Source: Omphalotus guepiniiformis (taxonomy: Eukaryota; Basidiomycota; Agaricomycetes; Agaricales; Omphalotaceae). Taken from it: a DNA stretch of 64,000 bases. A program made the position numbers and the translations under genes. A model generated the notes under the pieces. The model saw only the letters and a list, made by a program, of their open reading frames with translations, had not been told where the DNA came from and ran no database searches. Position 1 is the first letter of the stretch. Each line of letters starts with the position of its first letter. The stretch lies in assembly GCA_028554645.1 (NCBI GenBank), contig JAQOOI010000072.1, positions 434,001 through 498,000 of the forward strand. The letters run 5' to 3'. Positions 11,878 to 23,339 of this stretch are shown here, one piece after another.

Positions 11878-13393
11878 ATGTCGATTACTAGCACCGACCA
11901 GGAAGTTCTCGTAGACATCGGGCATGATTTCGTAGTCAAAGTGGCCCGGGTTGCATTTGGCGCTCTCTTCTACGGTACGTGTGCTACCCTCATAGCAGCT
12001 ATTCTATACAGCAGCAATAGTGCTAATAAATACTTGATTCTTGATTGTAGGAATATACCTCATCCTGATGTACTGCCTAATAACACTCTTCATCCGCCGA
12101 GGCCGCAAACTAAAATCTTCGACATACCTTGTTGTCGTTACGATCCTTATGTTCCTAGGCTCGACGACCTTCTTAGCTTTCGATGTTTCAGACCTTATTA
12201 CAAGGATGGAACTTATTCTTATCAATCATCCAGGGGAGGCACTTCAGGATAAGCTAGACGAGGCCGATGATAGGCTGAAGAGGCTTGTATGGACAGGCAA
12301 CATTCTTTTCATTTTTATGGTATGTGTTAAGTATGCTCGCATTCATATCATTAGTACGCACGTTGATGCAGGTTCTATGATAGCTACCACTTGGCGATTC
12401 GGTCGTCTTTTGGCGTACTTGGGCTCTTTATCCTGACAATAAGAAAATTATGCTCATTCCTCTGGGAACATTAGTTGGGTCTATCAGTACGTGTACTTTG
12501 TGTTCGCCTTGGCATTCTTACTACATATGCTCACTTGGGTTTTGATCTCTCTCAGCCGCAGCACTGTACGAACTCGGGTGCGATCTAAAAACTCACTGGG
12601 CGATAACGGACCTCACTCCGTCTGCTGGATCTGTTGGTGCAGAGAAATGCGCTCATGCGGATCTATCGAGTTTTACGCTTTCGTTTGCGACGAATGTTAT
12701 TTGCACGGCGTTGATTGTTTACAAGGCTTGGGAGTGTGAATACTTGAATTGTGTAGGTGTTGATTGCTCAACTTCTTTTTTTAGGGAGCACCGCAAGTTG
12801 ATGGACGAGTACCTTGATAAATCTAGGCAACGTACACAGGCTGAGAGGGTACTCACACTCTTGATTGAGTCCGGTGCAGCATATCTCGTTTTATATGTGC
12901 GTAGCCACTGCTTGGTTTGATTTTTTGGCTAACAACTGAGCAGACCTTACAATCGATACCTATCTATGATCAAAATCTATCCATGCCAGCAGACGTAGCG
13001 ATGAATGTCATCAATGCTATTATTCAACAAGGCATGGTGAGTTGCCACACACACAAATTCTAAAGCTAGCGTTCGCTGAATATGTAATGTTTACAGGGAA
13101 TATATCCAACAGCTATAGTCGTCATCGTCCAAATGCAACGCACATTTTGGGCTGAATCTGAAGAATATGACTCGAAGCAAACTGCCAATTCGAGACCTGG
13201 GATGTTATTTGCTCCTCCACCAAGTTCGAGTTTGGGCACAGCTACAACTGGTACTAATTTTGACCCGGGAGCTACTCCTATGACTGGGACGACGGAGTTA
13301 TCGGGTGTATCGAGGAGTTTGGGCTCAAGACATTGTCAGCTTGAGAAGGAGGTTTCATTCACGGATCGTTCTCTTAATGAGGATGATAAGTGA
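11878..13393 (+). CDS. Multi-span membrane protein of an agaricomycete-specific family
   Basis: Seven exons (11878-11974, 12051-12319, 12384-12486, 12556-12733, 12785-12896, 12944-13036, 13097-13393) join to 382 residues. About seven hydrophobic segments can be seen (near residues 25-45, 55-75, 110-130, 142-158, 190-212, 235-252 and 265-295). GDSVVFWRTW and QGMGIYPTAIVVIVQMQR mark a family that is abundant and uncharacterised in mushroom-forming fungi. The C-terminal 90 residues are hydrophilic, rich in Ser and Thr, and probably cytosolic. The seven-span layout recalls receptors, but no ligand or G-protein motif supports that. It converges on the L16 gene with a gap of about 120 bases. Confidence 0.8.
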
Positions 13394-13512
13394 GGATGAT
13401 GAATGGGATCGAGGATGAAATTTAGTGATTATATACTCAGTAACGCAGGCTACTTTGTCTAGTATGGTTTATCTGAGCACAAGGTTTATATACCATGTAT
13501 GAATGCTTTATG

Positions 13513-14353
13513 TCATGCGCTGGCCGTCACAGCAGATTCCGACGCAGACTCCGAGGCTAACACATTTGTCGGTACAACAGCTGGATCCATGCGGGGTGGT
13601 TTTGGAGGGTGTAAGACGAGGTTACCAAGGCGTGGAGGTGTCGATCTACCGATAAATTCCATCTTGGTGGGAAGTTTTGCGGCAGCTTGGCGCAGGACTT
13701 GTGCGAAACGATAAGTCACTCATTCGAAGACAAGGGAAAGAGGCTCACTATCACGCGCGAGTTCTTCTCGGATGGGTACACCACCTATCTCAAAGATGAC
13801 TCGACCGATGGGTTGACTGTAGAGGGTCGGTAAGAGGAAATGTCTAGTTGATGGTTGGTATAGTATGCGCGTACCGAGTAGCCCAAAACTCAAAAGTACC
13901 CTTTCCTTTTCCCATACGTGTTTCATTTCCCTGTGTACATTGCATTTTACATTAGAGGCTACGGAGACAGGAGCAAAAAACACTGTTACTGACCTTGATA
14001 CAAACCGGAATATCCGGGAACACCCTCAAATAACATTGTGTCCCTTTCAAAGCCTTCAACTTTCTCTTTATAACTTCCTCAGCGGTAGTGAGCTGCTTGG
14101 CACTAAACCTAACACCATTGCCTTTTATTCTAATTCCCCATTCACCGAATGCAAGAGTGGTGCCTTTGATGGAACCACCAATTGGAATGGGGATGACACC
14201 CTTGTGCCTCTTGATGTATTTGACTTGACGAGGAGCTAGTTGTCCACGATTACGAGTGAATGTTTTTAGGGGATTGATATATGAGGGCGTTGGTCGTAAC
14301 GCTGAGGACGACGAAGAGAACAGCGTCCGCGTCAAGGAAGAAAGAGAAAGCAT
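13513..14353 (-). CDS. MRPL16: Mitochondrial large-subunit ribosomal protein uL16m
   Basis: Four exons (14353-13994, 13930-13875, 13816-13755, 13697-13513) join to 220 residues. The N terminus is rich in Ser, Arg and Leu with no acidic residues, as in a mitochondrial targeting peptide. The L16/L10e fold follows: KYIKRHKGVIPIPIGGS, FGEWGIRI, FPDIPVC, GNETRMGKGKG, FEFWATR, PIGRVIFEIGG and AAAKLPTKMEF. The protein sits near the peptidyl transferase centre of the mitoribosome. The C-terminal tail after KMEFI is longer than in bacteria and Ser/Ala-rich. The gene shares a 74-base divergent promoter with PRP3. Confidence 0.95.
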
Positions 14354-14427
14354 TGAGAGTTATGTAAGCATTTCTCTTCTCTCTTTCTTCTTACCACGAC
14401 CGGGTGCTCATTGAGTTCTGGGCGACG
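14354..14427. promoter_or_regulatory. Compact divergent promoter between MRPL16 and PRP3
   Basis: Only 74 bases separate the two start codons, which face away from each other, so both 5' untranslated regions and core promoters must share or overlap this stretch. A CT/AG-rich tract (about 14366-14392) is the only visible element; no TATA box is seen. Confidence 0.6.
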
Positions 14428-16856
14428 ATGAGCGATAGGAAGAGACCGTTGGACACTACTGGAGATGCTGTCTCCAGTAAGAAATTGAAAAGGTCTGAAT
14501 TTTGGTTTGTCTTGTAGAGTTGTAACTGACTCGGTTTATCCCTTTCATTAGCGATGTGAGTACACTTTCCTAGCTTTTGTTCAAGGTGATAAATGTTCTT
14601 CAAAATACATTCTGACGTGTCTCTATAACCATCTTTTTACCTTCAGACACCTACAAATGGTACCCCTCCAGCTGCCGAAGTGAGCAGTCTCTCTCTCTCT
14701 CCTATTGTCTACGTTTCCACTGACATAGGTTTGATATATAGAATACAGCGCTTATCGCGCAAAAGCGTGCTGAAATTGCTGCCAAAATGGCTGCTATGAG
14801 GAATAATGTTCTTAGTGGTGCTGGTGTCACGTTGCCTATTGCTGCGCCGATTCCAAAGGCACCAGTAACGGTGCTTAAGCTGCAATCACCTTCGCCCTCT
14901 GTATCTAGCGGTCCTACTCCTGCTACGAACTCTCCTGCTCCAACACCAGGTACTCCGGTTATGACGGACGATATTGCTCGTAGAGTCGCTGAGGCGAAGC
15001 GTAAGGTCGCAGAGTATCAATCTAAATTGGCGGTCAAGGATAACCCGTACATGGTCTGTAATTCCAACTTCTTTTTCTGTGACTCCACTGTGCTGTACTC
15101 ACTTTTGTTGTTCTTCACATAGTCGATGCCGCAAACAGGCAAGAATAAGAATCGTGCTCCTGAACCTGCTCAACAAGGTTCTGGTTTGAAGATGACCGCT
15201 CACCCTCTTCTGCTTGATCAAACGCCTGTTGCTCCTCAGTCAAAGAAAGATAGATACAAGCCTATGCAGCCTAAATTTGCTTCTATCAAAGTACGCTCTC
15301 TCTCCTGTCCATACTGTAGTCGGTTTACTCACTTGGCTCCGTAGGCTAATGCCCGCAATGCGCCTACACCAACGCCTCCCCCTGCACCCGTTACCCCGGT
15401 CGAATCTACTTCTGCTAATCCATACGCCTCTACTTCTTCTAAAGATACCGGCTTTGACGGTGCTCCAAGAGAGCGCTCAGGACGTAACTTCCGCTTCAAC
15501 CCCAAAGGCAAATACGTCGCACTTGGAAATCAAATGCGACAGGATCAGAAGTTAGAGGCGCTTAAGCAACGAATTGCCGAAAGTGCGCGGAAGGCGGGAC
15601 TTGACGGTGACATGGGAATAGAGAAGAATATTAAGGTGAGATTTCCGTTGGTCGTTGTAAAGATTCTTGGACTCAAGTTACATTTATCTAGCGCGTTCCT
15701 CCCCCGGAATCTGAATGGTGGGATGCACCTCTTCTTCCTTCCCAATCCTACGCAGACCTCGCGTACGGCATGGCTGGGCTCAATATTTATACTGCCGATT
15801 CGCCCATCACGATTTACATCCAACACCCGATTCCAATTCCAGCTCCGGGGGACAAGAATAAGGTTGCATTGAAGCCTATGGTGTTGACGAAGAAGGAGCA
15901 GAAGAAGATGCGAAAACTCAGGCGAGCGGCAGAGTTGCAGGATAAGAGGGATAAAATTAAGATGGGCTTGTTACCTCCTGATCCGCCGAAAGGTATTTGT
16001 CTCCGTCGATATCTTGTCTCTGTCTTTTACTGATTTTCTTGTGATATTCTGCAGTACGTTTGGCGAACTTGATGAAAGTTCTTACTTCGGATGCTGTCCA
16101 AGACCCGACACGTGTGGAGGCTAAAGTGCGCCGAGAGGTTGCGATGAGAAAGCATACTCATGAGAAGATGAATTCCGAACGTAAACTCACTGAAGAACAA
16201 AGGAGAGAGAAGATCGAGAATAAGAAAGCAGATGAGGAGAAGAAAGGTATATATGGTGCTGTTTTCAAGTATGTTTCTTTCCGTTTTGTGTACTCCCTGG
16301 AAGAATTCCTGACAAACATTTCTTTTGTTCTCGCAGAATCAAGAAGCTCACGGATCCAGCTCACCAATTCAAAGTTCGGAAGAATGCTGAACAGTCCAGT
16401 CTCACAGGAGTCTGTATTTTCAATCCTAATTTTTCTCTTGTCTACGTCGAGGGCGCACTCAAGTACATACGCAACTATAAGCGATTGATGATGGTCCGTA
16501 TTGCGTGGACAGAGGGTGCAAGGCCAAGAGGCGGAGAAGATGTTGAGCTGCAGGGAGATGAAGATGGTGATGGTGAGGGCGTTGGAGGTGATGGTGCCGT
16601 AGTTACTGGTAAAGGCAAAAGCAAAGCTTTCGGTAACGGTGACGGTGATGGTGAAAGTGGGGAGAATGTGGCTTCGTTGGAGGATAATAAATGTTGGTTG
16701 ATTTGGGAAGGGATGGTAAGGGACCGGTCGTTTAATGCGTTTAAAGCCAAGAGTTGTCCTACGGATGGAGCGGCGAAGGAGTTGCTTGGGGAGAGATTGA
16801 GGGGATATTGGGATCAGGCAAAGAATTGGAAGCCTGAGGAGGAAGAGTTGTTTTGA
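14428..16856 (+). CDS. PRP3: U4/U6 small nuclear ribonucleoprotein PRP3
   Basis: Nine exons (14428-14492, 14552-14555, 14647-14679, 14742-15053, 15123-15290, 15345-15635, 15692-15992, 16055-16268, 16337-16856) join in frame to 635 residues. The middle part (FRFNPKGKYV, RVPPPESEWWDAPLL, VLTKKEQKKMRK, RLANLMKVL) is the PRP3 domain. The C-terminal part (KKLTDPAHQFKVRKNA, GVCIFNPNFSLVYVEG, KCWLIWEG, RSFNAFKAKSC) is the DUF1115 module that binds U6 and U4 RNA in the tri-snRNP. An acidic and Gly-rich insert of about 50 residues splits the C-terminal module. Exon 2 is only four nucleotides (CGAT) between a TTAG acceptor and a GTGAGT donor; without it the frame breaks. The protein acts in the nucleus in pre-mRNA splicing. 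Confidence 0.94.
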
Positions 16857-17122
16857 TGAAGCCGTAGGTGGTTGGCGCCTCCCCAATTTGTAGTTTTTGA
16901 ACAAGATATGCTTCTTATATATAAAAGGTTGAGACGGTACAATTTTAAGCTGTCCTGCGTAAATATGATTCTCCAAGCAACTCCAACCCGATTCCAACCC
17001 AAACAGTCAACTCAGGGTTAAAATTCGACCACCGAAGACAATCGACTCGTTTGATTTAGTATACAATACAGTAGCTAGAATTCATACATGTATCGAGCTA
17101 AGCGTTAATCCTACGACTTTCT

Positions 17123-19062
17123 TCAATGGAGATAGGATATAGCCTTCAGATCAAGATATTGTATGAACACATCACCCTTTACCCTCTCATCATCCCAACC
17201 AGTCGGCATCTTCCAAACCACTCTATATTCTCGCTGTGGTGACACGAGCATGTAATTCACCTTGACAGACTTGCTTGTCCTCTCCGCAATGTCCCGCAGA
17301 CTTCGCACAGCATCGAAACCTGTGTTAGCGCCTCCATGTCTCTCCGAAGTTGTCATCTGCAAAATCCAAATAATAGTGCTGGCATCTTGTTCGTGGAAGA
17401 AGAACGCGTCAAAGAGAGAATTATTCCGCTCCGAGGGTACATAGTAGTTGCCACTGTCGACGGAAACCACAGGGTCATTGAGGTCTGAATAATAAACGAC
17501 CTTGCGATCAGTAAAGAAATCTTGACGCTTGGTATAAGTATCGGAGGGTGTTTCAGTTTCTTTGTAGAAGACTTGATCTCCCCGCTGAATGAGAGTCCCG
17601 GTTTCCGTGTCGTAGATGATAACATTATCGCCAGAACCTGCGAAGGTGGAATCACTGTGTGTGTTCTTCTCTGTATCTGGGGCAAGGACCATTTGCTTGA
17701 AAGGCCCAAAGACATTGTTGTAGTGGCCGTCCATAGGATTGCTAGTGAACCAGACAGCGAGAGATCCAAATATCCACCCACATAAGGTACTGCACTCTGG
17801 TATAAAATCACAAGCCCTAGATAGATTCAAGGCTTCCTCGAGGCTGAGCAATTTGAAGTATGCCAAGATCCTCTCCTCAATAAATCGGGAGTTGAATTCG
17901 AGGACGGGCGAGTCAGATTGATTGTTAGGGAGTGTACGCCTCTTCAGGAGAACAACGCTGTTCGATACTTCATCCATGTCCAATAAGGTAGAACGGTATA
18001 GGACCGCCTCCATGTTCTCGATCGTGAGCCTGGTGGCCGAGCGTGTCGCATTCCGTACAAAAGCGTCCGGCTGTTCTGAATATTCCAAACTATCGCGAGG
18101 ACATGGGGCACAGAACTCTCGTGCATCTTTAATCAATTTCGGCTTGTCAGATACACGTTGAAATGTTGGGTGTAGACTGAGGCTATGTAGATGAGTGAAT
18201 GATTGAATGCCTTATGAGCTCGACTCCATCATACCAATTGAATAGGTCCCTTCCTGACCAAGAGCATGGCTGCATAATCCATACAACCGCACGCCTCTGC
18301 TTCTGCCATTCTTTGTATCTAATTGGTTTGGGGGAGACAGCGTGAATCGGAAACAGAGATCGGCTGGTCATATGAACAGGAGGTGGACTTTCTGCATAAT
18401 TAGCATCGATAAGAGACCACACTCGCTGAGATAACCCTTGAATTTCGATATCCCGAAAGGTGATTCGATCGCTAGAGTCTGAGAACTCCCAGATACCAGC
18501 GTCATCGAACTTGTATATATGAACAGAAGATGTGGTCAGAAATGTGGGTTGCTTGTCCGCCAAACGTTCGAGCAAGATGTATGCTAGTGCAGTGGATTTT
18601 CCTACCGCAGATGAAAGACAATAGAGAAGCTACGAGGTAAATCTAACGCACCTACGCCCGGATGGCCAGTTAGGACAACTCCAGAGACATCGTGACTTTG
18701 GGCAATTTTAAGACGCTTATAGAGATCAAGCAGCTCCTGATGAAGAAGAAGTGCACCCTCGGTCTCCTCAAGTAGCATGAATGTGTAGCAGACAGTCTGT
18801 TGCTCAATCTGAACAATCTTGCCTTGCTCGGACTGACTTTCGAGAGCAGCATCCAACCGTTTCCGACCTTCTTCTCCCCACCATTGATTATGGAAAGTAT
18901 TCCAATCGGCGTCGGTCAAGCGCCGCCATTTTCCCTAACAATGAGTTCAAGTCTTTGTAAAGCTTGAGCAGGCAAGAATTTTACTTGATAATCGTCGAGT
19001 TTTACTCTCTTCGCATTGCAAGGCTCTAGAAAATTGTTTTTGCGTTGAGTTTGCGAGACCAT
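17123..19062 (-). CDS. P-loop NTPase of the fungal RHS / Crinkler-like type
   Basis: Four exons (19062-18985, 18934-18652, 18601-18235, 18182-17123) join to 595 residues. The Walker A loop GHPGVGKST spans the exon 2/3 junction. The N-terminal NQWWGEEGRKRLDAAL and the later stretch RRAVVWIMQPCSWSGRDLF resemble the large, poorly known set of RHS-like or Crinkler-like P-loop proteins of basidiomycetes. No signal peptide or membrane span is visible. The nucleotide-binding step is supported by the motif; what it drives is unknown. Such genes occur in many diverged copies per genome and often lie at variable sites. The family name rests on my recollection of these proteins, not on a search. Confidence 0.72.
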
Positions 19063-19257
19063 GACAGTACTTAGACAGGGGTCTCAGAACCAGTAGCTCA
19101 GATTTTCGTCGTCACATGACAACTTTACCAAAGCAAGTCGAACTTCAATTCGTGAAGTAGAAATAGAATAGAAATAGAATAGATCACAAACAAGATTGAA
19201 GCAATTTAACCCCAATCCCAGGCCTTTATTTGAGCTAGCCCCAAGCATCTCCTACAC

Positions 19258-22200
19258 TCATCGCTTTCCTTTCCTCCCCTTCCCCCTCCCCCTCCCACTG
19301 GCAACACCGACGCTGACACTCTCCGTCCCATCCTCAGGCCCACTCTCAAACAACTTCATCAACTTCCTCCTCTCATTCCTCTGTTCAAGATCTTCATACA
19401 CCACCCTCATACTCTCCTCTTCCTGTCCTTTACCCAGGTCCGGGTTAAGAGGATTGACGTGCTCAGCGTGCCCGAACCCAGTGTCGAACGTATCGTTGGC
19501 GGGGTCATACACGGGCGGAGGAGGCGGCGGCAGAACATCCTGAGAGATCACTCTGTTAATCCTACTCCTTTTACCCCCACCTCTCTCCCTTCCTCCTCCT
19601 CCATCCCCACCTCTCCCAAGACCACCGGTACCTTCCGTCTTGTCCCTATTCTCCCTCTCCTCAGACTTTCGCTTTCCTAACAAATTCGTCAGGCTCTCTT
19701 TCAGCTCCTTCGCCTTCTCGCTGTCAAGAGGTGCCACGGGTGGGTAATATTTGGACGGTGAAACTACCGCGGAAGACTTGTCTTTGACTATGGGCTTGCC
19801 TTGTCCGTTGACTTTATTTTTACCTTTGGCATTCGCACTAGTACCCACACCGCTACCTGAAGTCGAACTGAGATCAGGCAACTCCGACTCCGACTCCTTC
19901 CTTCTGGTATCCGTGTTCAAAGCAGGCATTTTTAACGGTGATGGCGAGGTAGACGAGGGTATCTTTTCCGCCTCTCCTTCCAGAGATCCTGATGCTGGTC
20001 CAGGTATATTCCGTATAGGTGGCGAAGAAATATTATCTGTAATTGAACTCGATGAATTTCCACTAGGCAGATTGACTTGCTCTTGAGGTTTAGGTTTTGA
20101 TTGTAATAACATGGTAGGTTTACCAAACGAGCTCGAATCAGATGAAAGTGTCATTTTCGACAAAGAAGGTAACGCTGATATCGGTTGTGGTGGAGGTCGT
20201 GCTCCTGCACTAGCAGCATGAGCACGGTCCTGCGATTCGCCTTGGGTCCCAGAACGGGATTGAGATTGAGATTGAGATTTGCCTTGAGAGGCTAGTCAAG
20301 CCCGGATTCATTAAATATCAGCATGAAACGCGTACCGTTCGTTATATCAGCCATCTTTGCATTCAGATCCTCCCCAGCCTTTCTTTCCTTGCCCTTGCCC
20401 TTCACATTCCTCCCCTCCATATCCGCACCATCGCCACCCGTCGTAGCACCGCCAGCAGCAGCAGCGGCCAAAACCGCCTCTGTACCGGCATTAGCTCCCG
20501 GCACCCTCCCCGTTCTGACCAGTTCCTCAACCCAGCTCATCCCAACGACAGGCGTACCCCATTCTAGTGCTTTCTCGTACTTTGAGCCTTCAGCGGACGG
20601 ACAAAGGAGGTGCGTGGCGCGTTTGGAGAAGCCTGGAATTGGTTTCAGGCCTGCATTACCGAGAACAAGGATGGCAGATGAGCAGATGGAATAGAATCGA
20701 TGAGTGTGATAGGTGCTTACCAAGGACTTTCATCAACCTCGTCAAAGATAGTTTCTCTGGTTCGTCTAATCCCGAAAAACTTATGATGATTTTTTCGGCA
20801 CCTAGAAAAATGGATGGACAAAGTTACACAATAGATCCCCAGTGTAGAGTGAGCTCAAATTTACCTGGAATGGGGCACTCAACCTCAACAGGCGCGAAGG
20901 TGACATGTTCCTCCTTCGCGCATAGTCGATCTTCATAGAGACACCGCTCGAGCCAGCATTCCGTACGGAACTTTGTTCGCCAAGATTCGAACTCGATATC
21001 AGAGGCGAGAGGGGGCGGAGAGGAAAGCAGTGTGTTACCACTGTTTAAAAACAAATAAACGGATGAGTGGGTCAGTTCAACCGGAATTTATGAAGATTGA
21101 ACTGTACCTAGCCAACCGCACGACCACCACATCAACATCTCCCTCTTTATCCTTTCCCGCAAACCCGTTCACGAAGACACCCCCAGCTTTCTCTATAGCG
21201 TCCCGGACATTCGGGCAATTCGCTTCGCCAAACGCAGTGAACCTCATTCCACAGAAGATCGGTCGAGGACCCGTGGTTTGCGCAGGTGCATCGGCAGCAG
21301 CAGCATCAAGTCCACCCTCAACCTCAGCTCCGAAGGTGGTGGTGGACCTCTCATCTAGTTGACGTCGTGGAGTCGAAGGTCCAGCACCAGGTGTATCAAT
21401 CTCCATCTCAGTCACCCCAACATGATCATCATCAATTACAATCGCGTCTTCGACCGTCCTCCCATCCCCATCCCCATCTCTATCGTCCATCATCGTCGTC
21501 GTCGTCGTAGGAGCCTTCGTCTTCACAGATAACACCCTCCTCATAGACGGTCCAGCCGCAAAAGAATTCGCCCTCCTAAAACTTGACCTTGATAATATAC
21601 TCCTGCTAGATCGTGCCTGTCCCTCTGCTTCATCCTCGCCTCGGCCTCGGTTCCCGCTGTCCCTGTCCCTGTCATCGGTATTATCATCGATGTCATTGCG
21701 AGGGCGTGATTTTCCTGGGCTCCTGATCAGTCCGGTCCCTTCTTCATCGACTGCATACCCCCGCGTCTTGAGTAGACTCGCCCACATCTGGAGTTGAACG
21801 GCGGGGAGTCGAGTTACCGCTGCAGGTTCTTCTGGTTCATGATTACCATTTTCGTCCGTGGTGTTCATAGATCCTTTCTCTTTTCCTTTCTCCTTCGGAG
21901 CGGCAGGTAATGGGTGGGAATCGTTAGAGGATAAAAGGGAAGAAGAGGGTGGGGGGGATGTAGGTTGTTCAGCTGAATTGGAGAAGATGTGAATACAAAG
22001 TACCCTTGAGTATAAGTAACGATATTTACCTCCTAGAACACTCTTCCTAGGCTCCGGGCGCGGTCTTCGGACTTGATATTTATCCTCATCAAACCTGCCT
22101 GAAAGACCCTCAGATTGATACCCACCAAGCTCGTAAAAGCTCAACAACTCACCACCAAAATCCAACGAATCCCAAAACCACTCCTCCCATACCAGACTAA

Positions 22201-23110
22201 TATCAGCCTCCCCTCTCTTATTAAACTTTTCCGCATAATGCATCTTTTCCGTCTCTTCCTCGCCCGAGCAAAGTAAATGCGTAACACGCACAGGCCTCTC
22301 AAGGTTCTTCAGGTATACTCCCCCATTAGCAGTGACGAGTTTATTGATTTCGGTTCGACGGACGATATCGGTTATTCCAGAAGGGCAAATGGCGACGTCT
22401 GAGAAGATGGGGAGGCGGTGTTTTGCGAGGCTCTGGGGGAATGTAGAATGTAGAATGTTAGATGAGGTGATGGTAAAACTCGGATGATAAATGTACTTCT
22501 GAGAATACGACGTCGTCCCCTCGAAGCCAGATTTGGTAGCTTTCGGTTATCCACGAGGGTTGGAGGATGGGTATCTTGCGCTCTAGAGCACACTGTGAAG
22601 AGAAAATATCACTGTCATTCGCGTGTCGGAACGACCAGGATACGGAGAAGTTTCACCATATACTTTGCGCCTCCGTGTTGTATCGCAATTAGATGCGTGA
22701 CCCGGTCGGTGAAGGCACTACTCGTAGTAGCACCAAGTTCCACAGCCTGTCTGAACAGTCCGGGCTAGAGAAGCCACAGCGACATATTGAGTGCGCCATA
22801 ACAATTCACTATATTGAGTTGAACGCACCTTGTCAGTCACCCTAGTCGCGCAAAGTACTACGCCAGCAAACGGCCTCGGGCAAGTATCAAACATGCTCGT
22901 ATCATCACTCGCAAGCTGACTATCTTGTGCCCATATGCCATTATCGTTGCTGTCTAACGAGTCCTGGCGCGACGATAACGCGCCTGGTTGTGCTGGTCGT
23001 AGTTTGACATTTGGGACCTAAATTTGAGGGCTCGTCGTTATTGTACTGCTTTGAGAGTAAGGTGATATGTGGAGGCGTACTTTTGTAGAACCTTTGCCTC
23101 TTCTCCGCAT
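19258..23110 (-). CDS. DPB11: Four-BRCT checkpoint/replication scaffold, Dpb11/Rad4(Cut5)/TopBP1 homologue
   Basis: Ten exons (23110-23081, 23017-22829, 22764-22657, 22592-22497, 22432-22030, 21972-21108, 21040-20865, 20801-20721, 20650-20336, 20291-19258) join in frame to 1098 residues. Two BRCT pairs are seen. Pair one has PFAGVVLCATRV with PSWITESY, then FSDVAICPSGI with WEEWFWDS. Pair two has PIFCGMRFTAFG with ECWLERCLY, then KIIISFSGLDEPEK with MSWVEELV. A long low-complexity linker separates the pairs and a Lys/Gly/Ser-rich tail ends the protein. BRCT pairs read phosphorylated Sld3, Sld2 and Rad9, linking origin firing and checkpoint kinase activation. The gene lies 230 bases downstream of HUS1 on the same strand. 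Confidence 0.93.
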
Positions 23111-23238
23111 CCTTTAGAGATGAACGTTTGAACGATTAAATAAAGACAGAGATTGGCGATGTTATTCGCAGTGACAAAACGGAAATTTGAGTTTAGGGCA
23201 AGCTCTTTCGTGACTTGAGATCATGTGATAGAAGGTCA

Positions 23239-23244
23239 ACGCGT
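23239..23244. promoter_or_regulatory. ACGCGT (MluI-box-like) site upstream of the DPB11 homologue
   Basis: The palindrome ACGCGT lies 129 bases upstream of the start at 23110. In ascomycete yeasts this is the core of the MCB element bound by MBF, which drives G1/S genes. Its use here is an inference. Confidence 0.4.
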
Positions 23245-23339
23245 CCCCTCGAAATTCAGAATCAGAGTAACGAAATACTATACAACTACTATAACAAAGG
23301 TATCATGAAATAAGGTATCATTCTCTTCTCCGAGATCAT

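Noticed and set aside
14456..14480. An early GTAAGA donor in PRP3 exon 1 avoiding the 4-nt microexon
   Set aside because: Every acceptor downstream of that donor gives a stop or the wrong frame.
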